Below, piece after piece: positions 24,729 through 32,546 of a stretch of DNA of 64,000 nucleotides. The notes under the pieces were generated by a model. The model made no database searches and was not told the DNA's origin. It saw only the letters and a program-made list of their open reading frames with translations. Origin of the DNA: an uncultured Clostridia bacterium (GTDB taxonomy: Bacteria; Bacillota; Clostridia; Christensenellales; Aristaeellaceae); contig CAMNEH010000001.1 of NCBI GenBank assembly GCA_946536315.1, forward strand, positions 64,592-128,591. Direction: 5' to 3'. The first letter of the stretch is position 1. Each line of letters opens with the position of its first letter. The position numbers and the translations under genes are program-made.

Positions 24729-25379
24729 TTAACTCAGCTTGTTGTGCAGCCAGTTGCCGATGCTCTGCACGGCCTGCACAAAAAGGATCAGCACGATACT
24801 GGTCGCGATCAGGTATTCGATTTTGTAGGCCTGGTAGCCCTTGCGGATGGCGACGTCGCCCAGACCGCCGGCCCCGATTGCGCCGCCCATGGCGCTGTAG
24901 CCGACCAGGCTGATGATGGTCAGGATGATGCCGGCGAGGATGCCCGGGAACGCTTCCTTCAGGTAGACGCGCAGGAAGATTTGGCTGTCGCTCGCGCCGA
25001 AGCTGCGCGCGGCCTCGATCAGGCCGGGATCGACTTCACGGAAGGAGGTTTCGATCACGCGCGCGACGAACGGGATCGCGGAAATGGTCAGCGGCACGAT
25101 GGCCGCCTGGGTGCCGATGGCTTTGCCCGCGATCGCGCGGGTCAGGGGGATCACCAGCACCATCAGGATAATGAAGGGAAATGAGCGGAATACGTTCACG
25201 ATAAAGCTGAGGACGGCGTAGAACGGCCGGTTGGGCCTCAGGCCGTCCGGCGCCGTGAGCGTCAGCAGGATCGCGGGGATGAACCCGAGAATCACCGAAA
25301 AAAACGTGGACCAGAGCACCATCGTCAGCGTCTGTCCGAAGGCCTTCCAGATCATGGCCCACATCGCCTGGTCAAGCAT
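24729..25379 (-). CDS. metI: Methionine ABC transporter permease
   Basis: A 216-aa permease with about five helices and the EAA-type cytoplasmic loop VDPGLIEAARSFGASDSQIFLRVYLKEAFPG. The size and the ending with IGNWLHNKL match MetI. It starts 3 bp after the metN stop (GGAGGACTGACGT ATG). With MetN and MetQ it forms the methionine uptake system. Confidence 0.93.
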   Translation of the reverse strand: MLDQAMWAMIWKAFGQTLTMVLWSTFFSVILGFIPAILLTLTAPDGLRPNRPFYAVLSFIVNVFRSFPFIILMVLVIPLTRAIAGKAIGTQAAIVPLTISAIPFVARVIETSFREVDPGLIEAARSFGASDSQIFLRVYLKEAFPGILAGIILTIISLVGYSAMGGAIGAGGLGDVAIRKGYQAYKIEYLIATSIVLILFVQAVQSIGNWLHNKLS

Positions 25380-25382
25380 ACG

Positions 25383-26348
25383 TCAGTCCTCCCTGGCAAT
25401 ATAGTGCGCTTTGTTCAGATAATCGAGCACGACGCCGGCGTCCTGCTCCCGTACGTTCAGCACGAGGCTGCCCATGACCTGCCCGCGGAAATCGGTCATA
25501 TCTGCCCGGCAGATGGAAAAATCGATGCCCAGCTCCCGGGCCATGGTGGAAATCAGCGGCGATTCGACGGTGTTTTCCGTAAAGAAGATGCGGATATTCC
25601 GCCCGGTTTTCGGCAGCGCGTCGTCCGTCTTGCCCAGGAAGGCGCGGAAATCGTCGTTCGGAATCACGAACAGCTCCTCGGGCCGTCCCTCCTGGATCAG
25701 GCGGCTGTCCTTCAGGAAAGAGACGCGCTCGCAGATATGCGTGACCACCTCCATCTGGTGGGTGACGACGATGACGGTGATGTTCATCTCGTTGCGGATG
25801 GTGGTGAGCAGGTTCAGTATGCCCTGCGTGATGCTGGGGTCCAGCGCGCTGGTCGCCTCGTCGCAGAGCAGGATCTTCGGCTGAAGAACCAGCGCACGCG
25901 CGATGGCGACGCGCTGCTTTTGCCCGCCGGACAGCTCCCGCGGCCGGGATTTCAGCTTGTCGGAGAGGCCGACCAGGTCGATCAGGTCCAGGATGCGGCG
26001 GCGGTGCTCGGGCTTGCGCGGGTTGAGCCCCGCAAAGCGCATGGGCAGCGCGACGTTGTCAAATACGTTCAGCCGCGAAAGCAGATTAAAATTCTGGAAA
26101 ATCATGCCCATCTGCTTCTGCAGGCCGTGCAGGCTCGACGTACTCAGTGCCGAGACTTCCTGACCGTCGACCAGGATGCTGCCCGCGTCGTAGCGCTCCA
26201 GCCCGTTGATGCACCTGAGCAGGGTGGATTTTCCTGCGCCGCTTTGTCCGATGATCCCGTAGATTTCGCCGTCGCGGATGGTCAGGCTGATGTCGTCCAG
26301 GACGGTCAGATCCCCGAATTTCTTGGTCAGATGCCTGATTTCAATCAT
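25383..26348 (-). CDS. metN: Methionine ABC transporter ATP-binding protein
   Basis: A 321-aa ATPase. Walker A GQSGAGKSTLLR, signature LSGGQKQRVAIARAL, Walker B LLCDEATSALDP, and the C-terminal NIL/ACT-like domain (about 245-321, beginning RIFFTENTVESPLIS), which senses internal methionine and inhibits transport in the characterised E. coli MetN. It lies between metQ and metI, separated from metQ by a perfect 10-bp hairpin. Confidence 0.95.
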   Translation of the reverse strand: MIEIRHLTKKFGDLTVLDDISLTIRDGEIYGIIGQSGAGKSTLLRCINGLERYDAGSILVDGQEVSALSTSSLHGLQKQMGMIFQNFNLLSRLNVFDNVALPMRFAGLNPRKPEHRRRILDLIDLVGLSDKLKSRPRELSGGQKQRVAIARALVLQPKILLCDEATSALDPSITQGILNLLTTIRNEMNITVIVVTHQMEVVTHICERVSFLKDSRLIQEGRPEELFVIPNDDFRAFLGKTDDALPKTGRNIRIFFTENTVESPLISTMARELGIDFSICRADMTDFRGQVMGSLVLNVREQDAGVVLDYLNKAHYIARED

Positions 26349-26365
26349 GTGATCACTCCCAGAAA

Positions 26366-26389
26366 GGGCAGGAGTGGTTACTCCTGCCC
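26366..26389 (-). terminator. Intercistronic hairpin between metQ and metN
   Basis: GGGCAGGAGT (26366-26375) and ACTCCTGCCC (26380-26389) form a perfect 10-bp stem with a 4-nt loop; on the minus strand TTTCT follows. It is suitable as a partial terminator or 3' stabiliser, letting the binding protein be made in excess over MetN and MetI. Confidence 0.6.
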
Positions 26390-26414
26390 TGATGATGTGT
26401 GGAAAGGATGGGGC

Positions 26415-27257
26415 TTACTTGACGAGGTCCGCGGACGGGATCACGGAGCCGGGATACTTGGTGTTGATGAAGTCCGCGACGTCCTGGTTGGCGAAGGCGG
26501 CGATCAGCGCGAGGGTCTTGGCCGACGCTTCGTTGCCTTCCTTGACGACCAGGTAGTTGATGTACTTGTAGCTCTCGTCGCTGTCCGCGGCCTCGATCAC
26601 GAGCGCGTCCGTGGCGGGATTCAGGCCGGCCTCCAGCGCGTAATTGCCGTTGATGACGGCGGCGTTCACATCCGGGAGGTTGTGCGTGATCTGCTCGGCG
26701 GCCAGCTCGACCAGTTCGATATTCTTCGGGTTTTCGGCGACGTGGCTCAGGTCGTACAGGTCGTCCGTTTCGCTCAGGGTGATCAGGCCGTTGTCCGCCA
26801 GCAGCTTGAGTGCGCGGGACTCGTTGGAGCCGTCATTCGGGATGGCGATGGAGGCGTTGTCCGGGATCTCGTCAATGCTCTGGTAGCTTGCGCCGTAGAG
26901 GCCCATCGGCTCGAGATGGATGCCGAGCACCTGCACCAGGTGCAGGCCGCGGGTGGCGTTCTGCTCCTGCAGATAGCGCAGGGTCTGGAAATAGTTGGCG
27001 TCCAGTTCGCCGTCCTCCAGGGAAGTATTGGGCAGGACGTAATCAGTGAAGGGGACGACCTCGACTGTCCAGCCGGCGGCCTCCAGCTTGGCGCGGACGA
27101 CGCCTTCGATGATTTCTTCGTGCGGGATGGCGGTCGCGCCGATGACGATATGGTTGTCGCTGCCGTCCGGGCCGGGAATCGCCTCGGCCAGAGCGCCGAC
27201 GGCGGAGAAGATCAGCAGGGAAGCGGCGAGCAGAGCGATCAGGCTACGAATCTTCAT
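26415..27257 (-). CDS. metQ: Methionine-binding protein (NlpA/MetQ family)
   Basis: A 280-aa exported binding protein. After a signal peptide (about 1-25, ending SAVGALAEA) it has the NLPA fold: VIGATAIPHEEIIEGVV, ELDANYFQTLRYLQEQN, and the ligand-region VLGIHLEPMGLYGASYQSIDEIP. Characterised MetQ proteins are lipoproteins, but there is no lipobox Cys here and the AEA cleavage site suggests a soluble form. AAAAGGAG precedes the ATG. It is first in the operon, behind the 26-codon leader. Confidence 0.93.
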   Translation of the reverse strand: MKIRSLIALLAASLLIFSAVGALAEAIPGPDGSDNHIVIGATAIPHEEIIEGVVRAKLEAAGWTVEVVPFTDYVLPNTSLEDGELDANYFQTLRYLQEQNATRGLHLVQVLGIHLEPMGLYGASYQSIDEIPDNASIAIPNDGSNESRALKLLADNGLITLSETDDLYDLSHVAENPKNIELVELAAEQITHNLPDVNAAVINGNYALEAGLNPATDALVIEAADSDESYKYINYLVVKEGNEASAKTLALIAAFANQDVADFINTKYPGSVIPSADLVK

Positions 27258-27328
27258 ATTATTATCTCCTTTTCATGTCTGTTTTTGATGATGATTGAGT
27301 ATCAACAGCAAGCTTCTGTCAGGCTTGA

Positions 27329-27409
27329 TCATGAGTGCGGCGTGAGCGCCGGACACATTCGACAGAGGCTCAGCCACGCTGCGATGTTCGCAGATTGCCG
27401 ATTCCGCAT
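27329..27409 (-). CDS. Leader peptide (26 aa) upstream of metQNI
   Basis: A short ORF reading MRNRQSANIAAWLSLCRMCP then ALTPHS and stop, with the excellent ribosome site AAAGGAGGG 7 bases before its ATG and a consensus promoter 31 bases upstream. The codons Cys-Arg-Met-Cys (16-19) are suggestive, because the downstream genes import methionine. The bases TCTGTC in codons 15-17 can pair with GACAGA downstream of the stop, competing with a CAAGC/GCTTG hairpin; no U-tract follows, so any control would be translational, Rho-mediated or by a structure I cannot confirm. Confidence 0.65.
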   Translation of the reverse strand: MRNRQSANIAAWLSLCRMCPALTPHS

Positions 27410-27440
27410 CGCGGGTCCCTCCTTTCGTCCGGATGCGCCT

Positions 27441-27469
27441 ATCATACACACAAGGGTTGTACTTGTCAA
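27441..27469 (-). promoter_or_regulatory. Promoter of the metQNI transcript
   Basis: Minus-strand TTGACA (27469-27464), 17-bp spacer, TATGAT (27446-27441). The leader from about 27435 to 27257 is some 180 nt long and shows no S-box (SAM-I) consensus; it holds the 26-codon uORF and a perfect 6-bp hairpin CTGCGA-ACA-TCGCAG inside it. Confidence 0.82.
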
Positions 27470-27549
27470 ATACTAAAAAAAGATGTTTATCAATAGCCTG
27501 ACGCTATAACACGACAGCATCCGTTGGGCGGTTTTTTTTGGTCCCGAAG

Positions 27550-27578
27550 TGGACAGACGGCCAAAATTCATATATACT
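27550..27578 (+). promoter_or_regulatory. Promoter of the second aldo/keto reductase gene
   Basis: TGGACA, 17-bp spacer, TATACT, ending 46 bp before the ATG at 27625. Between this and the met promoter (27470-27549) I see only a short ATAGC/GCTAT hairpin and a run of eight T. Confidence 0.65.
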
Positions 27579-27624
27579 GACGGTGTTGTTCACTTTGATG
27601 TACTGAGCGGGAGGCGTGAAAACG

Positions 27625-28752
27625 ATGACGAGAAATGAAATCCTTTCGAAGAACCCGATGAAGCTGGGCTTTGGCCTGATGAGGCTTCCGAAAAACGAGG
27701 ACGGGAGCATCGATATTCCGCAGGTCTGCAAGATGGCGGACCACTTTATCGCGGCCGGCGGGACCTATTTTGATACTGCCTACGTCTATGACAACGGGCA
27801 CAGTGAAGCGGCGTTCAGGGCCGCTGTCGCGGACCGCTTTCCGCGGGAAAAATACACGGTCTGCACCAAGCTGTGCGCCTGGCAGCAATGCCACGACGAA
27901 CAGAGCGCCAAGCAGCAGTTTACGACCAGCCTGGAGCGCACCGGGGCGGGATATTTCGATTATTATCTGCTGCACGCGCTTCAGCGCTCCAATTACCGGA
28001 AATACGATGAGTATCATCTGTGGGACTTTCTGCAGGAGCAGAAGGCGCGCGGCCTGATCAAATACAGCGGGTTCTCCTTCCACGCGGACCCGGACCTGCT
28101 GGACGAGCTTCTGAAGGCGCATCCTGAAATTGACTTTGTTCAGCTGCAGATCAATTACGCGGACTGGGAAAACCCCGGCGTCGCGTCACGGCGCAACTGG
28201 GAGCTGTGTAAGGCGTACGGCAAGCCGGTGACGGTGATGGAGCCGGTCAAGGGCGGCGTGCTGGCCAATCCGGTCGCCACGGCGCGCGCCGTGTTCGACC
28301 GCGCGAATCCAGGCGTGTCCTATGCCAGCTGGGCCGTCCGCTACGCGGCGAGCCTGGACAACATCATCACCGTGCTCAGCGGCATGAGCGACCTGCGCCA
28401 GATGGACGACAACCTGAGCTATATGAAGGATTTCCGTCCGCTGAGCGCCGGGGAGCAGGAAGTGATCCGTGAGGCGCAGCGCGCGCTGGACGGCGATCAG
28501 TCTATTCCATGCACGGGCTGCCGCTATTGCACCGAAGGCTGCCCGATGAATATCCCGATCCCGGACATCTTCACCGTGGAAAACCGGCGCAAGGGCTCAG
28601 CGCATTTCAGAACGGTCCGCGAATACAATATCGTGACCGAGGGCAAGGGCAAGGCCAGGGACTGCGTCGAGTGCGGCCAGTGCGAAGCGGCCTGCCCGCA
28701 GCAGCTGCCGATTATTCAGCTGCTGAAGGACTGCCGCGCCCTGGAACAGTGA
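27625..28752 (+). CDS. Aldo/keto reductase with C-terminal [4Fe-4S] ferredoxin domain (second copy)
   Basis: A 375-aa relative of the 17458-18609 protein: AKR barrel (GFGLMRLPKNEDGSID, DTAYVYDNGHSE, GLIKYSGFSFHAD) and two Cys clusters, CTGCRYCTEGCPMNIPIP and CVECGQCEAACPQQLPI. The ATG at 27625 is about 10 bases after GGGAGG; a GTG at 27616 is too close. It is monocistronic, with the stop codon overlapping the convergent gene's 3' end closely. It probably performs ferredoxin-coupled carbonyl reduction; the substrate is unknown. Confidence 0.92.
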   Translation: MTRNEILSKNPMKLGFGLMRLPKNEDGSIDIPQVCKMADHFIAAGGTYFDTAYVYDNGHSEAAFRAAVADRFPREKYTVCTKLCAWQQCHDEQSAKQQFTTSLERTGAGYFDYYLLHALQRSNYRKYDEYHLWDFLQEQKARGLIKYSGFSFHADPDLLDELLKAHPEIDFVQLQINYADWENPGVASRRNWELCKAYGKPVTVMEPVKGGVLANPVATARAVFDRANPGVSYASWAVRYAASLDNIITVLSGMSDLRQMDDNLSYMKDFRPLSAGEQEVIREAQRALDGDQSIPCTGCRYCTEGCPMNIPIPDIFTVENRRKGSAHFRTVREYNIVTEGKGKARDCVECGQCEAACPQQLPIIQLLKDCRALEQ

Positions 28753-29973
28753 TCACTGCGCCCTGCCATCAAAATCATAGGGCAGCAGGCCGTCAAGCTG
28801 CATCTTTTTGACCAGCGCGTCTGCCTGGGAACGCATGTCGTTCGCGCTGTCGGTGGCCAGCTGGTCCAGAATCTGGCTGAGGGCCTGGGGAAGCACGCCG
28901 GAAAAGACGCTTTCGGTGGCTTTCACCGCGGCCTCGGCGGCCGGCGAGGAAAGGGAGAGCGACTGCATGTATTTGCTGAGCAGCTCGTCCGTCATGGGCA
29001 GGTAGCACTCGCGCAGCGAGCGCACGCAGCTCAGGTGCACCTTTTCGGGGGACTGGACCAGCAGGCTGCGGATCTGGGACAGCTTCTGCGCGATATCCCT
29101 GAGCGAGGGCGTGATGCCTGCGCCGGGCAGCTGGCCTGAAAGCGTTTCCAGACGGTATATTTCCTGGGCGAGCTCGTCCAGGATCGGCGGCGTCTGCTTC
29201 TTTTGCTTCCGTTCATCGGGACGGGTGTGCAGCGTATCCACCAGCGCGGCGATGCGCGGCAGGTCGTCGTCCCGCAGCAGGCGCAGGGCGCTGTCCGCCT
29301 GGGCGTTCCAGCTCCGGCTGCCGCTCTGCGCTGCGGGCAGACTGCTCAGGTAGCTGTTCAGATCCCGGTGCGTGGCCTGAAGCGTGGGCAGCATTTCCTG
29401 GTTGACCAGGTTCGGATGCGCGAACAGTGCGCTGAAAAAGCTCTCGAGATAGTTTTCCAGTGAGGTCAGCACGCCGATGGCGCTTCGGGCCTGGTTGTCC
29501 TGCTCCTGTACGATGCCGGACGGATCGATCAGGTCCCTGAGCAGGGAGCGGGCACGGTTGGAAAAGCCGCTGTTCCACGGCTCGTTGGATACATCCAGCA
29601 GGTCATGCACGAAGGAGCCGAACGCCTGGGAGCGCGCCTTGCTGCGCCGCTGCTGTATCGCGTTCTGGCCGTTGGCGGGCTGCAGCAGCGCCATCGCCTG
29701 CCGCGTATCCCTGAGCAGCGCGTCGCCCTCCTGGCAGATATAGGCGAACGGCATATACGTCTCGTCCAGCACGACCATCTTGAGCGCCTGGCTGTAAACG
29801 GGCGTATGCTGGGTGAACATGCCCTTGCGCTGCATCTTGAGCAGATTGGCGGACACCTTGGCCTCCGGCACGCGCATCAGGCGCGACGCCTGGCTGACCG
29901 GCATCGCCGGCTGGCTCTCAAGCACCTCCATCAGGCGCCGGTACTGGCTCGAAAGCGGATTGAACAGACTCAT
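28753..29973 (-). CDS. XpaC-like protein with N-terminal winged-helix segment
   Basis: A 406-aa soluble protein. Residues 1-60 read as a winged helix (MPVSQASRLMRVPEAKVSANLLKMQRKG). The C-terminal third (about 305-400) carries a pattern like the XpaC family (CYLPMTDELLSKYMQSL, a long helix, then AVLKK-type MQLDGL), a family named from 5-bromo-4-chloroindolyl phosphate hydrolysis and often found with TelA-like toxic-anion resistance proteins. The middle is helical with no motif I know. It has its own promoter (30013-30041) and GGGAG before the ATG. Family placement is tentative. Confidence 0.6.
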   Translation of the reverse strand: MSLFNPLSSQYRRLMEVLESQPAMPVSQASRLMRVPEAKVSANLLKMQRKGMFTQHTPVYSQALKMVVLDETYMPFAYICQEGDALLRDTRQAMALLQPANGQNAIQQRRSKARSQAFGSFVHDLLDVSNEPWNSGFSNRARSLLRDLIDPSGIVQEQDNQARSAIGVLTSLENYLESFFSALFAHPNLVNQEMLPTLQATHRDLNSYLSSLPAAQSGSRSWNAQADSALRLLRDDDLPRIAALVDTLHTRPDERKQKKQTPPILDELAQEIYRLETLSGQLPGAGITPSLRDIAQKLSQIRSLLVQSPEKVHLSCVRSLRECYLPMTDELLSKYMQSLSLSSPAAEAAVKATESVFSGVLPQALSQILDQLATDSANDMRSQADALVKKMQLDGLLPYDFDGRAQ

Positions 29974-30012
29974 TCGACGTCTCCCTTCTGGAATGAAAGA
30001 ACACTGATGCCT

Positions 30013-30041
30013 ATTTTACACGGAAACGGACAGAGTTTCAA
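30013..30041 (-). promoter_or_regulatory. Promoter of the XpaC-like gene
   Basis: Minus-strand TTGAAA (30041-30036), 17-bp spacer, TAAAAT (30018-30013), 40 bp before the ATG at 29973. Confidence 0.65.
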
Positions 30042-30084
30042 TGCTTTTTTTCCACGAAGCCTGTTATTCCGCACAAAGATGTGG

Positions 30085-30090
30085 TATAAT
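30085..30090 (+). promoter_or_regulatory. Extended -10 of the DUF4317 gene
   Basis: TGG followed by TATAAT, 72 bp before the ATG at 30162. The -35 17 bp upstream (TGTTAT) is poor, as is common with an extended -10. Confidence 0.5.
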
Positions 30091-30161
30091 CAGCCGCAAA
30101 GCCGCAACAAGGCGCGTTCCGCGCCTGGCAGCGGCGATTTTTTTGAGGAAAGGAATCAGAC

Positions 30162-31298
30162 ATGAACAGGAAGGAACTGGCGGAAATCAAACGGAGACTG
30201 GACAAGGATAAAGGCAATATCAGCGCGATCAGGGGCTGCTATGTCAGCGCCAAGGGCGAGGTGATCTCTGTATTCCGCCGCCCCGTGGGGCCGATGGGCG
30301 AGGAAGAGCTCAAGCAGTATTATGCGCTGTTTAAAAAAGTGCTGAGCGGCGTGCCGGGGCGCACGGGCATCGACGTGGTCTTCAGCGCGGAGCAGATGAC
30401 AGAGGGGCAGGCGCATCCGCTGCTGATGGAGCTGCGGGATTCTGCGGCTTCGGACGAGACGGCGGTCAGCGAGCTCTACCAGCGCATTATCGATCACTAT
30501 CATTCGGAGGATGATTATGCCATCCTGCTGCTGAGCGACGTGTACGATGTGCCGCAGCGCGCGTCTGACGGACACCGGCGGGAGGACGAGGAAAACGTTT
30601 TTACCTATATCCTCTGCTGTGTCTGTCCGGTTCGGCAGGCCAAGGCGGGACTGATGTACAGCGCCGCCGAGCAGGACTTCAGGGACATGACCTGCGGGCG
30701 CGCGCTCGGCGCGCCGGAGCTGGGATTCATGTTCCCGGCGTTTGATGACAGGACGGGCAACATCTATAACGCGCTGTATTATGTCCGCAACGCGGAGGAA
30801 CCGCACGACGATTTTGTGGAGGCGGTGTTCGCCACTGAGCTGCCCATGGCCGGTCCCGTCCAAAAGGCGGCGTTTGACGACGTGCTGCAGGAATCGCTCA
30901 AGGAGGAGCTGAGCTTCCCGGTGATCCAGGCGGTCAACGACCGGCTGAGGGAAAATGTGGAAATCAAAAAGCAGGACAAGAGCGGCGAAGCGCCCGTGAT
31001 CACCGCGCCGGAGGTCAAAACGATCCTGGCGGACTGTGGCCTTCCATTGGAAAAGCTGCAGGCGTTCGAGGATGCCTATGAGTCGCAGTTCGGCCGCGGC
31101 ACCAGCCTGAGCGCCGCAAATATCGTGGATACCCGCCGCATGGAGGTCAAAACGCCGAATGTCACCATCCAGGTGAACCCGGATTTTACAGACCTGGTGG
31201 AAACCCGTGTCATCGACGGTAAAAAATACATTCTGATCCGCGCGGAGGAGGAAATCACCGTCAACGGCGTCGCTGTCAGCATCCAGGACGGGGAATGA
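30162..31298 (+). CDS. DUF4317 family protein
   Basis: A 378-aa cytoplasmic protein of the DUF4317 family, recognisable by MNRKELAEIKRRLDKDKGNI, the strand IRGCYVSAKGEVIS, and the middle ILCCVCPVRQAKAGL. The family is common in Clostridia and has no established function. There is no membrane segment or known catalytic motif. AGGAAAGGAA precedes the ATG. It stands alone with its own promoter. The C-terminal segment VKTPNVTIQVNPDFTDLVETR is predicted beta. Confidence 0.85.
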   Translation: MNRKELAEIKRRLDKDKGNISAIRGCYVSAKGEVISVFRRPVGPMGEEELKQYYALFKKVLSGVPGRTGIDVVFSAEQMTEGQAHPLLMELRDSAASDETAVSELYQRIIDHYHSEDDYAILLLSDVYDVPQRASDGHRREDEENVFTYILCCVCPVRQAKAGLMYSAAEQDFRDMTCGRALGAPELGFMFPAFDDRTGNIYNALYYVRNAEEPHDDFVEAVFATELPMAGPVQKAAFDDVLQESLKEELSFPVIQAVNDRLRENVEIKKQDKSGEAPVITAPEVKTILADCGLPLEKLQAFEDAYESQFGRGTSLSAANIVDTRRMEVKTPNVTIQVNPDFTDLVETRVIDGKKYILIRAEEEITVNGVAVSIQDGE

Positions 31299-31478
31299 CC
31301 CCGTTCCCGGAGAAAGAAACCGCTGTTTTAACATGAGAATCGTATAGCGCGCCTGTGTTGAACAAGCTGCATACGCTGAACGGTGGATAATTGTCCAACA
31401 AAATAAACTTTTTTTCGTGAAAACGTTTATACCGTGCAGGATTCTTAAAAAAAGCAGCGAATATATTATTACTGTTTA

Positions 31479-31504
31479 AGCGCTGAGATCCCCAGGGAAG
31501 CGCT
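31479..31504. promoter_or_regulatory. Dyad upstream of the HU gene
   Basis: AGCGCT (31479-31484) and AGCGCT (31499-31504) flank an inner TCCC/GGGA pair, forming a nested dyad 21 bp before the HU start. It could be an operator or a 5'-leader hairpin. The rest of 31299-31478 is AT-rich with no gene and no clear -35/-10 pair. Confidence 0.4.
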
Positions 31505-31525
31505 AATAACGGACGGAGGGTGTTT

Positions 31526-31804
31526 ATGACCAAGAAGGATATGATCCACGCAATTGCAGACAAAACAGGGTTGCCGCTCAAAGAGGCCGAAACAGCGTTC
31601 ACCGCAATGGTAGACATTATCATTGCCGAGATTGCCGCCGAGAAGAAGGCGAGCGTCAGCGGACTGGGCACGTTTGAGGTCCGCAGCCGCAGCGCGCGGA
31701 AGGGCCGCAATTTCCGTACCGGCGAATCTGTCAAGATTCCCGAAAGCAACGCCGTTGGCTTCCGTGCCGGGAAAAACCTGAAGGAAGTCGTCAATAAGGG
31801 TTAA
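31526..31804 (+). CDS. hup: HU-family DNA-binding protein
   Basis: A 92-aa histone-like protein. MTKKDMIHAIADKTGLPLKE forms the N-terminal helices, VSGLGTFEVRSRSARKGRNF leads into the DNA-binding arm, and VKIPESNAVGFRAGKNLKEVV ends it; all are standard HU positions. ATG 31526 follows GGAGGG by 5 bases. It is monocistronic and ends in a good terminator. Confidence 0.95.
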   Translation: MTKKDMIHAIADKTGLPLKEAETAFTAMVDIIIAEIAAEKKASVSGLGTFEVRSRSARKGRNFRTGESVKIPESNAVGFRAGKNLKEVVNKG

Positions 31805-31832
31805 TCCGGACATCGAACGCTGATCCGAAAGA

Positions 31833-31871
31833 AAGAACGCTCTGGTTTGCTGACAGAGCGTTCTTTTCTTG
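31833..31871 (+). terminator. Terminator after the HU gene
   Basis: AAGAACGCTCTG (31833-31844) pairs perfectly with CAGAGCGTTCTT (31854-31865), 12 bp with a 9-nt loop, followed by TTCTT. It is a standard intrinsic terminator. Confidence 0.88.
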
Positions 31872-31954
31872 TGGGAGAAAACAATCCGAACCCACTTTTG
31901 CCCTTTTTTTGGGCGTACTTGGGTCGGCGATCCCCACTTTTTCAGAGAAAAGGA

Positions 31955-31982
31955 TTGCAATCTTTTGAAAAGCTGGTATACT
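31955..31982 (+). promoter_or_regulatory. Promoter of the small membrane protein gene
   Basis: TTGCAA, 16-bp spacer, TATACT with an extended TGG. The gene's ATG is 72 bp downstream. Confidence 0.6.
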
Positions 31983-32054
31983 GTAACCGGACTTTCCGTG
32001 TTTTCGGAGAGAATGGGCAAATCCTGCAGGGACAGTTGAAGGGAAGGGTGAGCG

Positions 32055-32546
32055 ATGTATCAGTATGCGGCGCAGAACCGTCACGCGACGGGCAATTTTC
32101 GCCTGAGATACCGGATCATGCTCGTGGCGGTGGTTGTTTTGGCAGTGGCGGTGGTCCTGCTTTCGATCGGCACGATTTCCGGCAACAGCTTCAGGGCGCA
32201 CAGCCGGAGCCAGTATGCGCAGGCCATGGCCAATAATGTATCCAACGCCATTTCGGTGGCCAACAGGCTGGAAAGCGTCACCGTATCGACGACCTCGCAG
32301 CGGCTGGGCGTTATCCGCCAGTATGTATACGCGATGGAGCAGCTGAACCGGCTGAGCATTCAGCTGTTCGGCGAAGCGCAGGGACGGTATGTGCCGGATG
32401 ATGCGTTTCCGGCGCTGTACCAGGACCTGGATAATTATGATGGCCTGGTGCAGAGCGCCAAGAGCTCAACGGTCGAGGTCAGGGAGCTGCTGATCAACCA
32501 CCTGTCGCTGGTGCAGGGCTACATCAACGGAGACCTGGTCAGCTGA
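32055..32546 (+). CDS. Small single-pass membrane protein, function unknown
   Basis: A 163-aa protein with one strong membrane helix (about 22-42, MLVAVVVLAVAVVLLSIG) after a basic N-terminus; the remaining 120 residues are predicted outside and helical, rich in Ser, Gln and Asn. Topology resembles divisome or sensor ectodomains, but no family motif is recognised. GAAGGG precedes the ATG. It has its own promoter and overlaps the convergent ispE by 8 bp. Confidence 0.72.
   Translation: MYQYAAQNRHATGNFRLRYRIMLVAVVVLAVAVVLLSIGTISGNSFRAHSRSQYAQAMANNVSNAISVANRLESVTVSTTSQRLGVIRQYVYAMEQLNRLSIQLFGEAQGRYVPDDAFPALYQDLDNYDGLVQSAKSSTVEVRELLINHLSLVQGYINGDLVS

Noticed and set aside
27500..27540. Run of eight T after CCG-TTGGG-CGG as a terminator
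   Set aside because: The stem is only 3 bp, no plus-strand gene ends upstream of it, and it precedes a promoter; too weak to call.
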